A DNA stretch of 64,000 nt, from positions 1,736,001 through 1,800,000 of the forward strand of contig NZ_VWWO01000001.1 in assembly GCF_011752935.1 (NCBI RefSeq). The letters are read 5' to 3'. The stretch's first letter is position 1. Every line of letters starts with the position of its first letter. The position numbers and the translations under genes were made by a program. Under the pieces are notes generated by a model. The model saw only the letters and a list, made by a program, of their open reading frames with translations, did not search any database and was not told the DNA's origin. Origin of the DNA: Chitinophaga sp. Cy-1792. Lineage in GTDB: Bacteria > Bacteroidota > Bacteroidia > Chitinophagales > Chitinophagaceae. Below are positions 25,515 through 35,388 of the stretch, in pieces.

Positions 25515-26837
25515 ATGGGGAACATAAAAGAAAAGTTTAAGGTTAAGGCGGATGAACTGAACGCTGAAGTAAAAGACCTGTTGAAGAACCATGGCAACAC
25601 AAAAGTGGGCGATGTTACAGTAGCACAGGTTTACCAGGGTATGCGTGGTATTACCGGACTGGTTACTGAAACCTCTCTCCTCGACGCGAATGAGGGTATT
25701 CGTTTCCGTGGATATTCCATCCCGGAACTGAGAGAAAAATTACCAAAAGTGAAAGGTGGCCAGGAGCCATTACCAGAAGGTTTATTTTACCTGATGCTGA
25801 TAGGCGAATTGCCTACAGAAGAGGATGTACAGGATTTATCAGCTACGCTGGGTCGTCGTTCCCATGTGCCTAACCACGTGTTTGACGCCATCGAAGCTTT
25901 ACCTATATCTACACACCCAATGACCATGTTTACCGTTGGTATCATGGCACTGCAAACAGAATCTTCTTTCGCTAAAGCATACGGAGAAGGTATCAATAAA
26001 AAAGATTACTGGAGCTATACATTTGAAGATACACTGAACCTGATCGCACGTCTGCCACGTATTGCTGCATATATCTATCGCCGCAAATACAAGAATAACG
26101 ATCATATTCAGCCAAACGGTATGCTGGACTGGGCTGGTAACTTCGCACACATGCTGGGTTACTCAGACGAGGCTTTCCGTGAACTGATGCGTTTGTACAT
26201 GGTAATCCACGCGGACCACGAAGGTGGTAACGTAAGTGCACACACCACTCACCTGGTAGGTTCTGCACTGAGCGATGCCTACCTGTCTTTCGCAGCGGGT
26301 ATGAACGGTCTGGCAGGTCCTTTACACGGCCTGGCTAACCAGGAAGTGATCAAATGGATCCTGGATATGCGCGAAGAACTGGGTGGTGGTATGCCAACCA
26401 AAGAAGAAATCGCTGCATATGTTCGCAAAACATTATCAGAAGGTAAAGTGGTGCCAGGTTACGGTCACGCCGTACTGCGTAAAACTGACCCTCGCTTCAC
26501 CGCTCAGATGGAGTTTGCAAAAACTCACCTGCCTAACGATGAACTCGTGAAAATCGTTTGGATGGTATACGAAACTGTACCTCCAATCCTGCAGGACCTG
26601 GGCAAAGTGAAAAACCCTTGGCCTAACGTAGATGCGCATTCCGGAGCTTTACTGCTTCACTATGGCATGGCAGAATACGAATTCTACACCGTGCTGTTTG
26701 GCGTTTCACGTGCACTCGGCGTACTGGCTTCTCTCTGCTGGGATCGCGCACTGGGCCTGTCTATCGAAAGACCTAAATCCGTTACAACTGAATGGATGAA
26801 ACTCTTCGTAGAAGGAAAAGTAGATGATGCTGAATAA
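25515..26837 (+). CDS. gltA: Citrate synthase, mitochondrial (eukaryotic) type
   Basis: Citrate synthase condenses oxaloacetate and acetyl-CoA. The 440-residue product is the eukaryotic-style form: blocks HADHEGGNVSAHT, GSALSDAYLSFAAGMNGLAG, VPGYGHAVLRKTDPR and KNPWPNVDAHSG closely match mitochondrial citrate synthases and differ from the hexameric E. coli GltA type. Catalytic His (in GPLHGLANQ and GYGHAV) and Asp (in NVDAHSG) are present. The ORF from 25485 uses TTG; the ATG at 25515 gives a normal N-terminus. This type is also known from several Bacteroidota. Confidence 0.95.
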   Translation: MGNIKEKFKVKADELNAEVKDLLKNHGNTKVGDVTVAQVYQGMRGITGLVTETSLLDANEGIRFRGYSIPELREKLPKVKGGQEPLPEGLFYLMLIGELPTEEDVQDLSATLGRRSHVPNHVFDAIEALPISTHPMTMFTVGIMALQTESSFAKAYGEGINKKDYWSYTFEDTLNLIARLPRIAAYIYRRKYKNNDHIQPNGMLDWAGNFAHMLGYSDEAFRELMRLYMVIHADHEGGNVSAHTTHLVGSALSDAYLSFAAGMNGLAGPLHGLANQEVIKWILDMREELGGGMPTKEEIAAYVRKTLSEGKVVPGYGHAVLRKTDPRFTAQMEFAKTHLPNDELVKIVWMVYETVPPILQDLGKVKNPWPNVDAHSGALLLHYGMAEYEFYTVLFGVSRALGVLASLCWDRALGLSIERPKSVTTEWMKLFVEGKVDDAE

Positions 26838-26870
26838 TTAAGTGTAATAATTGTTTTTTATAGAGAAGAG

Positions 26871-26902
26871 GGCAGGTGGTATTTTTACCACTTGCCTTTT
26901 TT
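26871..26902 (+). terminator. Intrinsic terminator after citrate synthase
   Basis: GGCAGGTGGTA (26871-26881) pairs with TACCACTTGCC (26886-26896, one G-U type mismatch) and is followed by six T. It overlaps the start of the recG promoter region. Confidence 0.85.
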
Positions 26903-26909
26903 ATTTTTG
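26902..26909 (+). promoter_or_regulatory. -7 promoter box of recG
   Basis: TATTTTTG matches TAnnTTTG exactly and begins in the T run of the previous terminator. Transcription would start near 26916, just after the in-frame stop TAA at 26915, leaving no room for a start codon upstream. Confidence 0.6.
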
Positions 26910-26929
26910 TGTTTTAAAATAAACAGCTT

Positions 26930-29041
26930 ATTTCCACCATTACAACCATATTATCCAATCCGATAGAATACCTGAAAGGTGTTGGCCCGCAACGGGGTGA
27001 ACTCCTGCGTAAGGAAATCAACATTCATACCTTCAAGGATTTACTCGAGTATTTTCCTTTCAGGTATGTCGATAAAACCCGTATTGATAAAATCAGTGAT
27101 ATCAGCGGGTATGAAGATTTTGTGCAGATAAGAGGACGTATCATCCGGATGGAGGTCATGGGGGAAAACAGGGGGAAACGACTGGTAGCCACCTTTAAGG
27201 ACGAAACAGGTATCATTGAACTGGTATGGTTTCAGGGATGGCAATGGATGCAGAAGTCGCTCAGAGAGAATGTAGCTTACCTGGTATATGGCCGTGTGTC
27301 GGCCTTCAATGGCAATATACAGATCGCACACCCTGAACTGGACTTGCTGACAGAGGAAATAGCCACCGGAAAACAATTCCTGGAACCCGTTTACTACACC
27401 ACCGAAAAATTAAAAGCAAGGGGACTAACGGCAAAGGCTATAGGAAAACTGACAAAAAACCTGCTGGAACAATTATCTCCACAGGAAATCAGAGAAAATA
27501 TACCACAGGAAATCCTCCACCAGTACCGCCTCATGCCACGCTCCCTGGCCTATTTTAAAATACATATGCCAGGCGGCGAAGAAGAAGCTAAACAAGCCCA
27601 GCGCCGCCTGAAATTCGAAGAACTGTTTATCGCGCAGATACGCATCTGCCGCCTGAAAATAAAGCGACAGAAACTTTCTCACGGATATGTTTTCGGCGCA
27701 GTAGGAGAACATTTCAATGACTTCTACAACAATCATCTGCCTTTTTCCCTTACAGGTGCACAAAAACGTGTACTGAAAGAGATCCGCCAGGATACTATGC
27801 ATGGCAGGCAGATGAACCGCCTCCTGCAAGGGGATGTAGGTAGCGGAAAAACAATGGTAGCCCTGCTCACCGCCCTGCTGGCCATCGATAATGGCTTCCA
27901 GGCCTGCCTGATGGCACCTACCGAAATCCTTTCCCAGCAGCATTTTAAAGGATTGTCCGAACTCCTGGAAAATATGCCGGTACGCGTAGCCCTGCTAACG
28001 GGCAGCATTAAGGGAAAAGCCAGGAAGCAAATACTGGCCGATGTGAAAGAGGGAAATATCCACCTGCTGGTAGGAACACATGCCCTGCTGGAAAAAGAAG
28101 TAGATTTTAAAAACCTGGGGATGGCCATCATCGATGAGCAGCACCGTTTTGGTGTGGCCCAGCGCGCACGCCTGTGGGAAAAAAATTCCATCCCGCCGCA
28201 TGTACTCGTTATGACGGCAACGCCTATCCCGAGAACCCTGGCCATGACCATCTACGGCGATCTGGACGTATCGGTTATCGACGAAATGCCGCCAGGCCGT
28301 AAACCTATTACCACCGTACATAAAACAGAGTTCCAGCGCCCGCAGGTAATGGACTTTATAAAAGAAGAAGTGAAAAAAGGCCGCCAGGCCTATATCGTAT
28401 ATCCGTTGATAGAAGATTCAGAAAAAATGGATTACGAAAACCTGATGAAAGGCTACGAAGAAGTGAAAGCCTTTTTTCCAGAACCGCAATACTATATCAG
28501 TATGGTACATGGCCGGCAACCGGCAGACATGCGCGAAACAAATATGCAACGATTTGTTTCCGGCGATACCAACATTATGGTGGCTACTACTGTTATTGAA
28601 GTAGGCGTGAACGTACCCAATGCTTCCGTAATGGTCATTGAAAGTACTGAACGCTTCGGACTTTCCCAGCTGCACCAGCTGAGAGGCCGCGTAGGAAGGG
28701 GCGCTGAACAGTCATTCTGTGTACTCATGACAGGAAACAAAGTGAGTAAAGACTCCAAAGAACGTATTAACGTGATGGTGCAAACGAATAATGGCTTTAT
28801 TATCTCCGAAAAAGATATGGAACTCCGTGGCCCGGGAGATATTGAAGGAACCCGGCAATCCGGTATCCTCGACTTTAAACTGGCAGATATCCTTGCAGAC
28901 AAACCCATTTTAGACGCCGCCCGCAATAGTGCTGAAAAACTCCTGCAGCAAGACATGGATCTCCAGTTACCCGAAAACCAGGGTTTGAGAGAATTTTTGG
29001 CCTCACAACGAAGTAAAACGGTCTGGAGCAAAATTTCCTGA
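26930..29041 (+). CDS. recG: ATP-dependent DNA helicase RecG, with non-canonical start codon
   Basis: RecG regresses stalled replication forks and processes branched DNA. The frame carries the wedge domain (LKGVGPQRGELL in the first 30 residues, then the OB fold), Walker A GDVGSGKT near residue 300, DEQH in IIDEQHRFGV, TATPIPRTLAM, and the C-terminal motif VIEVGVNVPNA and QLRGRVGRG. Between the in-frame stop at 26915 and the conserved LKGVGP there is no ATG, GTG or TTG. Candidates are ATT at 26930 or 26939, ATA at 26948 and CTG at 26972. Starting at 26930 gives 703 residues, the family length; the GTG at 27122 would delete about 64 conserved residues. The product is certain, the exact start is not. 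Confidence 0.9.
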   Translation: MSTITTILSNPIEYLKGVGPQRGELLRKEINIHTFKDLLEYFPFRYVDKTRIDKISDISGYEDFVQIRGRIIRMEVMGENRGKRLVATFKDETGIIELVWFQGWQWMQKSLRENVAYLVYGRVSAFNGNIQIAHPELDLLTEEIATGKQFLEPVYYTTEKLKARGLTAKAIGKLTKNLLEQLSPQEIRENIPQEILHQYRLMPRSLAYFKIHMPGGEEEAKQAQRRLKFEELFIAQIRICRLKIKRQKLSHGYVFGAVGEHFNDFYNNHLPFSLTGAQKRVLKEIRQDTMHGRQMNRLLQGDVGSGKTMVALLTALLAIDNGFQACLMAPTEILSQQHFKGLSELLENMPVRVALLTGSIKGKARKQILADVKEGNIHLLVGTHALLEKEVDFKNLGMAIIDEQHRFGVAQRARLWEKNSIPPHVLVMTATPIPRTLAMTIYGDLDVSVIDEMPPGRKPITTVHKTEFQRPQVMDFIKEEVKKGRQAYIVYPLIEDSEKMDYENLMKGYEEVKAFFPEPQYYISMVHGRQPADMRETNMQRFVSGDTNIMVATTVIEVGVNVPNASVMVIESTERFGLSQLHQLRGRVGRGAEQSFCVLMTGNKVSKDSKERINVMVQTNNGFIISEKDMELRGPGDIEGTRQSGILDFKLADILADKPILDAARNSAEKLLQQDMDLQLPENQGLREFLASQRSKTVWSKIS

Positions 29042-29213
29042 CCACTTTTAACGTTTATTATTTATCCAAGTCAAAGAATTCAGTATAGTCTTCACCGTAC
29101 GACAGGACAGTAAACTTATAAGTTGTTGTTTTTGAAAGCGTAACAATTGTGCAAGTTGGTGCGTTTAATTATAGTATATTAGTTTTTTCAGATAATAAAA
29201 AAATCTTATCCCG

Positions 29214-32200
29214 TTGAAATTTACCCTCCCGATCGGATTTGTTGGAATGATTATCCTTATGATGTGTACCGCTTCACTGCGGGCGCAGCAAACAGCTAAT
29301 TACACCCCGCTTAAGTTTGCGGAGAATAAAGGTCAATGGAACCATGCTGTTATCTACAAAACTGATCTAGACGCCGCCGCCATTTTTCTCCGTAAAACTG
29401 GCTTTACTTTCAATCTGCAAAGCCCGGAAGATCTTGATAAAGTAAATCAATATATTCACGGACACGTACATCGCAATGATACCCTCTGGGTGCAGAACCG
29501 CGCCTTTGTCAACGGTACACAGGTGAACAACCCCGCCAAGGTAGATCCGCCACTTACCCAGATGCCTCCCGTAAGAAATCATGCCTACGAGGTAAACTTC
29601 GTAAATGCCAATCCCGATGTAATGCTGGAACCTGAAAAGAAACAGGATGCCTACAGTAACTACTTCATTGGTAATGACGAGAGCAAATGGGCCACCCATG
29701 TGCAATCCTACCTCGGTATCAACTACAGAAACATCTACAAAAATATTGATGCACATGTATATTCTGAAGCCTCTAAACTGAAGTATGACATGGTCATCAA
29801 TCCTGGTGGAAACCCGGATGATATACAGTTGCAGTATGATGGTGTTAATTCCATTGAACTGAAGAAAGGCCAGCTCATCATTCATACTTCTGTTGGCGAT
29901 GTGGTAGAGCAACTGCCGTACGCTTACCAGTATATTAATGAAGAACGTGTACCCGTTAAGGTTAGTTATAAACTAAGTAACAATAAAGTCAGCTTTAAGA
30001 TATCCGGCACCTATAATACCGCTTATCCGCTGATCATAGATCCGACATATGTATTTTCCACTGTATCCGGCTCCCGCGCTGATAACTGGGGCTTCACAGC
30101 CACCTATGATGCGGAAGGATATTTTTATGGAGGCGGTATCGTGTTCGGGCAGGACTTCCCTGTTACCACCGGCGCCTACCAGACATCCTTCGGTGGTGGC
30201 CAGATAGATATCGGTATTCAGAAATTTACGCCTGATGGTACACAGCTGGTATACGGCACCTTCGTTGGTGGTGGAGATATTGAACAGCCACATAGTCTGT
30301 TTGTCAATAAAAACAATCAGCTGGTAATTTCAGGTAGAACAAGATCATCCAACTACCCTGGAAAACGTGTTGGTCCTGGTGGAAGCTGGGATATTGCAGT
30401 AACGATGCTCACTGCCGCCGGCGATAAAATTGTGGGTTCACTGATTATAGGTGGTGCTTCAGATGATGGTGTTAATATCCGTGACCAGCGCGCAGGTGGT
30501 GCAAACACTACGCTGCGTAACTATGGCGATGATGCACGTAGTGAAGTCGTAGTAGATAATGCCGGTTATATCTATGTGGCCAGCTGTACAAAGTCTACAG
30601 ATTTTCCTGTTACTGCTGGTGTTTTTCAGACTGCTTTAGCAGGTAAACAGGATGGTGTGGTGATGAAAATTAATCCGCTGTGTCAGGATGTTGTATGGGC
30701 CAGCTTCCTGGGAGGTACCAGCGAAGATGCAGCCTTTGTAATTGCACTGAATGATCTTCAATCATTATACGTTGCCGGTGGTACTGCCAGTACGGATTTT
30801 CCGATAAAGGGCTCTCCGGTGTATGCAGGTACCTACACGGGTGGCTCCTGCGACGGCTTTATCGCACACATAAAAAGTGACGGAACCCAGCTGATACAGA
30901 GCACGTATGTAGGTTCTACAGATGGTGCTGCAGACCAGGTTTATGGTGTACAGCTGGATGGTAACGGGTATGTATATGTGATGGGTACTACGGAAGGTAT
31001 CTGGCCAGTAAAACAAGCCCCTGGCACCAGTACTTTTTATAATCAGAACTCGCAGCAGTTTATCATGAAATTGCAGCCAAACCTTTCCGATGTGGTGTAT
31101 TCCACCACTTTCGGTAAAAACCGCTCCCTGGGCATGAAGCCGGCTATCAGTCCGGTGGCTTTCCTGGTAGACAGATGTGAAAACGTATATGTATCCGGAT
31201 GGGGAGGAGGTATCAACCCTGCAGAAGGTTACCCTAATACTGGTACCGGTGGGCTTCCGCTGAAAAACGCATTGCAGGGTATTACCGATGGTATGGACTT
31301 TTACTTTTTTGTATTAAAGAAAGATGCCACCGATATCCTGTTTGGTAGCTACTTTGGTGGCTCTGGTCTGTATGAACACGTAGATGGCGGTACCAGCCGC
31401 TTCGATAAAAACGGTATCATCTATCAGGGTATCTGTGCATGGTGTAATACTTCAGGTGGTCCTTCCAAACCTAAATACCCAACTTCGCCAGGTGCTTATT
31501 CCAGCACGCCGCCGCGTAGCTGTAACTTTGGTGCACTGAAGATTGCCTTCAATCTCGATGGTGTAAAAGCTGGTATCAAAACACTGGAAAGAAAAAATAA
31601 TTACTGTATCCCTGATCCTGTTACTTTTATTGATACCACGCAGGTATATGTGGCAACCTCCACCTACCAGTGGCGGTTTGGCGATGGTTCACCTGATGTG
31701 GTTGGTTTGGCAAAGGATACCGTGACACATGCATTTACCGCCTCAGGTACTTATACTGTCAGGCTGATCAAAACAGATAACAGCACCTGTAATGGAGCAG
31801 ATACTGCATATATTCAGATCAAAGCCGGTACCAACAAGGCGATCCTTGATCTGGAAGCTGTGCGTATAAAGCCACCATGCGATTTGTTGAAATATGAGTT
31901 CAGGAATAACTCTACGCCTACCAATGGTTTCCGTGACAGCTCATTTATCTTTGACCTGGGAGATGGTACGCCGCCGATGTATATGCTGGTGAATGGTACC
32001 ATTCCGCCGCGTTTCCCTTATGCACATCAATATACGGCGCCTGGTCTCTACAATGTGAAGCTGACGCTGGTAGATACCAGTTTCTGTAATGCTCCGCAAA
32101 CAGAGGTGATTCCATTGCGTGTAGCCGTAAACGTTACAGCCGCATTTACTAATCCTGATACTGTTTGTGTAGGGTCAACCGTAACCTTCAATAATACCTC

Positions 32201-32891
32201 CCTGGGTGGAACATCATTTAAATGGACATTTGGGGATGATAACAGTACCAGCACGGATATTTATCCTACACACAAGTTTAACTCAACGGGTGTGTTTGAT
32301 GTGAAGCTGGTAGCGGTAGATCCGAATACCTGCAATATAACGGACAGTATCACCAAGAAGGTATTGGTGGCGCCGGAGCCGGTGTCAGACTTTGATTTTT
32401 CGCCGTTAAAACCGATAGAAAATACGCCGGTTGCCTTTAGGAATAATAGTTCAGGCGCAACCTCCTATTTGTGGAATTTCGGGGATGGAGATACAACCTC
32501 TGTTATGAATCCGTCGCATCAGTATAATACGACCGGTTCGTTTACGGTATGTTTAACAGCATATAATCCTGAAGGGTGTACAAATACAACCTGTAAAGAT
32601 GTGAGTTCTATTGTGGTACCGCTGTTTGATGTGCCAAATGCATTTTCACCAAATAATGATGGTATTAACGACATATTCCAGGTGAAGGCTTTTGGTGTGA
32701 GCAAATTCGATCTGAAAATCTATAGTCGCTGGGGCAAGCTGTTGTTTGAAACAACAGACTGGCGTAAGGGCTGGGATGGAAGGTTCAATGGCGCTGCCAT
32801 GCCGATGGATGCTTATGCATATGTGCTTAGTTTAGAATTCACGGATGGAACCAAAGGTAACCGTTCAGGAAGTGTAACCTTGTTAAGATGA
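29214..32891 (+). CDS. Secreted PKD-domain protein with type B (CHU_C) type IX secretion tail
   Basis: This 1225-residue surface protein has a signal peptide (from TTG at 29214; the next ATG would cut into it), an N-terminal DUF7948-type domain (ENKGQWNHAVIYKTD, residues 37-260), a set of SBBP-type beta-propeller repeats (about 275-790), four PKD units with motifs WRFGDGSP, FDLGDGTP, WTFGDDNS and WNFGDGDT, and a C-terminal gliding-motility-associated domain (VPNAFSPNNDGINDIF ... GWDGRF). It should be exported by the type IX secretion system and act as adhesin or surface structure. It is followed by porP after six bases. Confidence 0.9.
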   Translation: MKFTLPIGFVGMIILMMCTASLRAQQTANYTPLKFAENKGQWNHAVIYKTDLDAAAIFLRKTGFTFNLQSPEDLDKVNQYIHGHVHRNDTLWVQNRAFVNGTQVNNPAKVDPPLTQMPPVRNHAYEVNFVNANPDVMLEPEKKQDAYSNYFIGNDESKWATHVQSYLGINYRNIYKNIDAHVYSEASKLKYDMVINPGGNPDDIQLQYDGVNSIELKKGQLIIHTSVGDVVEQLPYAYQYINEERVPVKVSYKLSNNKVSFKISGTYNTAYPLIIDPTYVFSTVSGSRADNWGFTATYDAEGYFYGGGIVFGQDFPVTTGAYQTSFGGGQIDIGIQKFTPDGTQLVYGTFVGGGDIEQPHSLFVNKNNQLVISGRTRSSNYPGKRVGPGGSWDIAVTMLTAAGDKIVGSLIIGGASDDGVNIRDQRAGGANTTLRNYGDDARSEVVVDNAGYIYVASCTKSTDFPVTAGVFQTALAGKQDGVVMKINPLCQDVVWASFLGGTSEDAAFVIALNDLQSLYVAGGTASTDFPIKGSPVYAGTYTGGSCDGFIAHIKSDGTQLIQSTYVGSTDGAADQVYGVQLDGNGYVYVMGTTEGIWPVKQAPGTSTFYNQNSQQFIMKLQPNLSDVVYSTTFGKNRSLGMKPAISPVAFLVDRCENVYVSGWGGGINPAEGYPNTGTGGLPLKNALQGITDGMDFYFFVLKKDATDILFGSYFGGSGLYEHVDGGTSRFDKNGIIYQGICAWCNTSGGPSKPKYPTSPGAYSSTPPRSCNFGALKIAFNLDGVKAGIKTLERKNNYCIPDPVTFIDTTQVYVATSTYQWRFGDGSPDVVGLAKDTVTHAFTASGTYTVRLIKTDNSTCNGADTAYIQIKAGTNKAILDLEAVRIKPPCDLLKYEFRNNSTPTNGFRDSSFIFDLGDGTPPMYMLVNGTIPPRFPYAHQYTAPGLYNVKLTLVDTSFCNAPQTEVIPLRVAVNVTAAFTNPDTVCVGSTVTFNNTSLGGTSFKWTFGDDNSTSTDIYPTHKFNSTGVFDVKLVAVDPNTCNITDSITKKVLVAPEPVSDFDFSPLKPIENTPVAFRNNSSGATSYLWNFGDGDTTSVMNPSHQYNTTGSFTVCLTAYNPEGCTNTTCKDVSSIVVPLFDVPNAFSPNNDGINDIFQVKAFGVSKFDLKIYSRWGKLLFETTDWRKGWDGRFNGAAMPMDAYAYVLSLEFTDGTKGNRSGSVTLLR

Positions 32892-32897
32892 TGACCC

Positions 32898-33917
32898 ATG
32901 AAGCAGCTTGTTAAATTCACGGCAGGTATTATCCTGTTGTTAACCACCAGTAGCGGTTTTGCGCAGGACCTGCACTTTTCGCAGTTCTTCAATTCTCCGC
33001 TTACTACCAACCCTGCCAATACAGGGTTTATCCCCGATGGCAACTATCGGGTGGGCATCAATTACAGGGACCAATGGTCATCGATTCCGGTGCCTTATAA
33101 AACGATGTCTGCATTTGGTGATGCACAGTTATTCCGCGACCAGCTTACTTATGGATGGGTGGGCATAGGTGCAGTTATCCTCCGTGATGTGGCTGGTGCA
33201 GGTGATCTCTCCTCTACAAAAGGTTATGCTTCAATAGCTTATCATCAGTTGTTAGGGAATAGTAGTTTGTTGTCGCTGGGTTTTAATGCCGGTTCTGCCA
33301 ACAAAAGAGTGGACGTTACCAAACTGGTTTTCGGTGACCAGTGGAATGGTAAGTTCTTTGATGCCCAGGTGCCTACTGCAGAGCCGATAGCCTCCAGCAG
33401 CACTAACTATTTCGATTTACACGTGGGTATGAATTATGCGTATTTCCCTACAGATGATATTTACGTCAATGTAGGGGCAGCTGTACAACACGTGAACCAG
33501 CCCCGGGAAACTTTTTATAATGGCGACAACCAGGTTCCCCGCAGGTATATTGGTTTCCTGAATGCAAGTATTAAAATGAGTGATAAAGTAATCCTGAATC
33601 CGGGGGCTTACTATACCAGGCAGGCACATACCTCGCAAACCATGCTGGGGCTGAATGCCGCTTATAACCTGTCGGGAGATGGGAATCAGCAGGCATATGG
33701 TGGTATTTATTATCGCACAAATGATGCTGTTATGGCTATGGTTGGTTACCAGCTAAGCAACCTGAAATTCATGTTCAGCTATGATGTTACCACCTCTTCC
33801 TTATCTGCTGCCAATAGTAGCAGAGGGGCTTACGAAATAGGTATCATCTACACCGGATTATACAAGAACAGAGGGTTTTCAGACGCGATCAGATCTACCT
33901 TCTGTCCATCTTTTTAA
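32898..33917 (+). CDS. PorP/SprF family type IX secretion membrane protein
   Basis: A 339-residue outer-membrane beta-barrel with a signal peptide and the family start QDLHFSQFFNSPLTTNPANTGF. PorP/SprF proteins serve the secretion of type B tail proteins and are usually encoded next to their cargo. It starts six bases after the PKD protein gene, so the two are translated as an operon. A paralogue lies at 49084-50115. Confidence 0.92.
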   Translation: MKQLVKFTAGIILLLTTSSGFAQDLHFSQFFNSPLTTNPANTGFIPDGNYRVGINYRDQWSSIPVPYKTMSAFGDAQLFRDQLTYGWVGIGAVILRDVAGAGDLSSTKGYASIAYHQLLGNSSLLSLGFNAGSANKRVDVTKLVFGDQWNGKFFDAQVPTAEPIASSSTNYFDLHVGMNYAYFPTDDIYVNVGAAVQHVNQPRETFYNGDNQVPRRYIGFLNASIKMSDKVILNPGAYYTRQAHTSQTMLGLNAAYNLSGDGNQQAYGGIYYRTNDAVMAMVGYQLSNLKFMFSYDVTTSSLSAANSSRGAYEIGIIYTGLYKNRGFSDAIRSTFCPSF

Positions 33918-33956
33918 ATCTTTACAACCGTATTATACAGAAACCTGCTTATTGAT

Positions 33957-33964
33957 TACTTTTG
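33957..33964 (+). promoter_or_regulatory. -7 promoter box of the GlcD-like gene, directly before the ATG
   Basis: TACTTTTG is followed by four bases and the ATG at 33969. A leaderless message is predicted. Confidence 0.55.
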
Positions 33965-33968
33965 TTAC

Positions 33969-35378
33969 ATGACCACATTGAACAAGGTAACTGCCGCTCA
34001 TATTGCGGCCTTACGGGAAATAACGGGAGAGAAATATGTGCTGGTAGACGAAGAAAGTCTGGACCGTTATGCACAGGATGAAACGGAAGATTTACATTTT
34101 CTGCCGGAAGTTGTTGTAAAGCCGGATAGTACAGCGCAGGTAAGCAAAATTATGCAGCTTTGTCAGCGTGAATTACTGCCGGTTACCCCACGCGGAGGCG
34201 GAACAGGCCTTAGTGGTGGCGCTCTGCCACAGTTTGGAGGTGTTCTTATCTCCATGGAACGATTCAACAGAATTCTTGAAATCGACGAAAGAAACTTACA
34301 GGTAACGACCGAACCGGGAGTTATCACAGAAATATTACAGAATACAGTAAAGGAAAAAGGACTGTTTTATCCACCGGATCCAAGCAGTCGTGGTACCTGT
34401 TTCATTGGTGGCAACATCGCTGAAAACTCAGGTGGTCCGAAGGCTGTTAAATATGGTGTGGTAAAGGATTATGTGCTGAACCTGGAAATGGTATTACCTT
34501 CCGGCGAAGTCATCTGGACAGGCGCTAATGTGTTAAAAAATGCGACGGGCTATAATCTTACACAGCTGGTGGTTGGCAGTGAAGGTACCCTTGGCATCGT
34601 TACAAAAATAGTTTTAAGGCTCATTCCATTGCCTAAGCATGACCTGCTGATGCTGGTACCATTCCGTTCTGCGGAGAGTGCCTGCGCTGCTGTTAGTGCT
34701 ATTTTCCGTGCAGGCTTTACGCCAAGTGCCATGGAGTTTATGGAAAGGGATGCACTGGACTGGGTTTCTCAATATGTGCAGGGTAGTACCGTGAAAATTG
34801 AGGACGATATTCAGGCACACCTGCTCATTGAAGTAGATGGTAACTACCCGGAAGTGCTGATGCAGGAAATGGAAGGCATCGCAGGTGTAGTAGAAGGGTT
34901 TGATATCGGGGAGATATTGTTTGCAGAAGATTCCACCCAGAAGGATGAACTCTGGAAGCTTCGCCGTCGTGTGGCAGAAGCGGTAAAAGCGAATTCTATC
35001 TATAAAGAAGAAGATACGGTTGTGCCAAGAGCGGAACTGCCGGTATTACTGAAAGGTGTGAAAGATATCGGTGCAAAATATGGCTTTCATTCTGTTTGCT
35101 ATGGTCATGCCGGTGATGGTAATCTCCATGTGAATATTATTCGTGGCAACCTGACGGAAGAACAGTGGAATGGCACGCTCACCGCAGGTATCAGAGAGAT
35201 TTTTCAACTGGTGAAAAGCCTGAATGGTACTATCTCCGGAGAGCATGGTATTGGTCTGGTACAGAAAAGCTATATGGATATCATCTTTGATGCAACTTCC
35301 ATGAACATTATGAAGCAAATAAAACAGATATTTGATCCTAACAATATCCTCAACAGAGGTAAAATATTTGACTGTTAA
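33969..35378 (+). CDS. FAD-linked oxidase, GlcD-like (D-2-hydroxyacid dehydrogenase)
   Basis: The 469-residue protein has the FAD_binding_4 motif TPRGGGTGLSGGALP near residue 74 and the C-terminal FAD-linked oxidase domain with CYGHAGDGNLHVNI and SGEHGIGLVQKSYM. It resembles the glycolate oxidase subunit GlcD and the D-lactate/D-2-hydroxyglutarate dehydrogenases, which feed electrons to the respiratory chain. No GlcE or GlcF neighbour is present, so a stand-alone D-2-hydroxyacid dehydrogenase is more likely. Cytosolic or peripheral membrane. Substrate uncertain. Confidence 0.88.
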   Translation: MTTLNKVTAAHIAALREITGEKYVLVDEESLDRYAQDETEDLHFLPEVVVKPDSTAQVSKIMQLCQRELLPVTPRGGGTGLSGGALPQFGGVLISMERFNRILEIDERNLQVTTEPGVITEILQNTVKEKGLFYPPDPSSRGTCFIGGNIAENSGGPKAVKYGVVKDYVLNLEMVLPSGEVIWTGANVLKNATGYNLTQLVVGSEGTLGIVTKIVLRLIPLPKHDLLMLVPFRSAESACAAVSAIFRAGFTPSAMEFMERDALDWVSQYVQGSTVKIEDDIQAHLLIEVDGNYPEVLMQEMEGIAGVVEGFDIGEILFAEDSTQKDELWKLRRRVAEAVKANSIYKEEDTVVPRAELPVLLKGVKDIGAKYGFHSVCYGHAGDGNLHVNIIRGNLTEEQWNGTLTAGIREIFQLVKSLNGTISGEHGIGLVQKSYMDIIFDATSMNIMKQIKQIFDPNNILNRGKIFDC

Positions 35379-35388
35379 AAATCGACAT

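Noticed and set aside
27122..27124. GTG at 27122 as the recG start
   Set aside because: It would remove about 64 residues including the conserved RecG N-terminus, although it is the first usual start codon in the frame.
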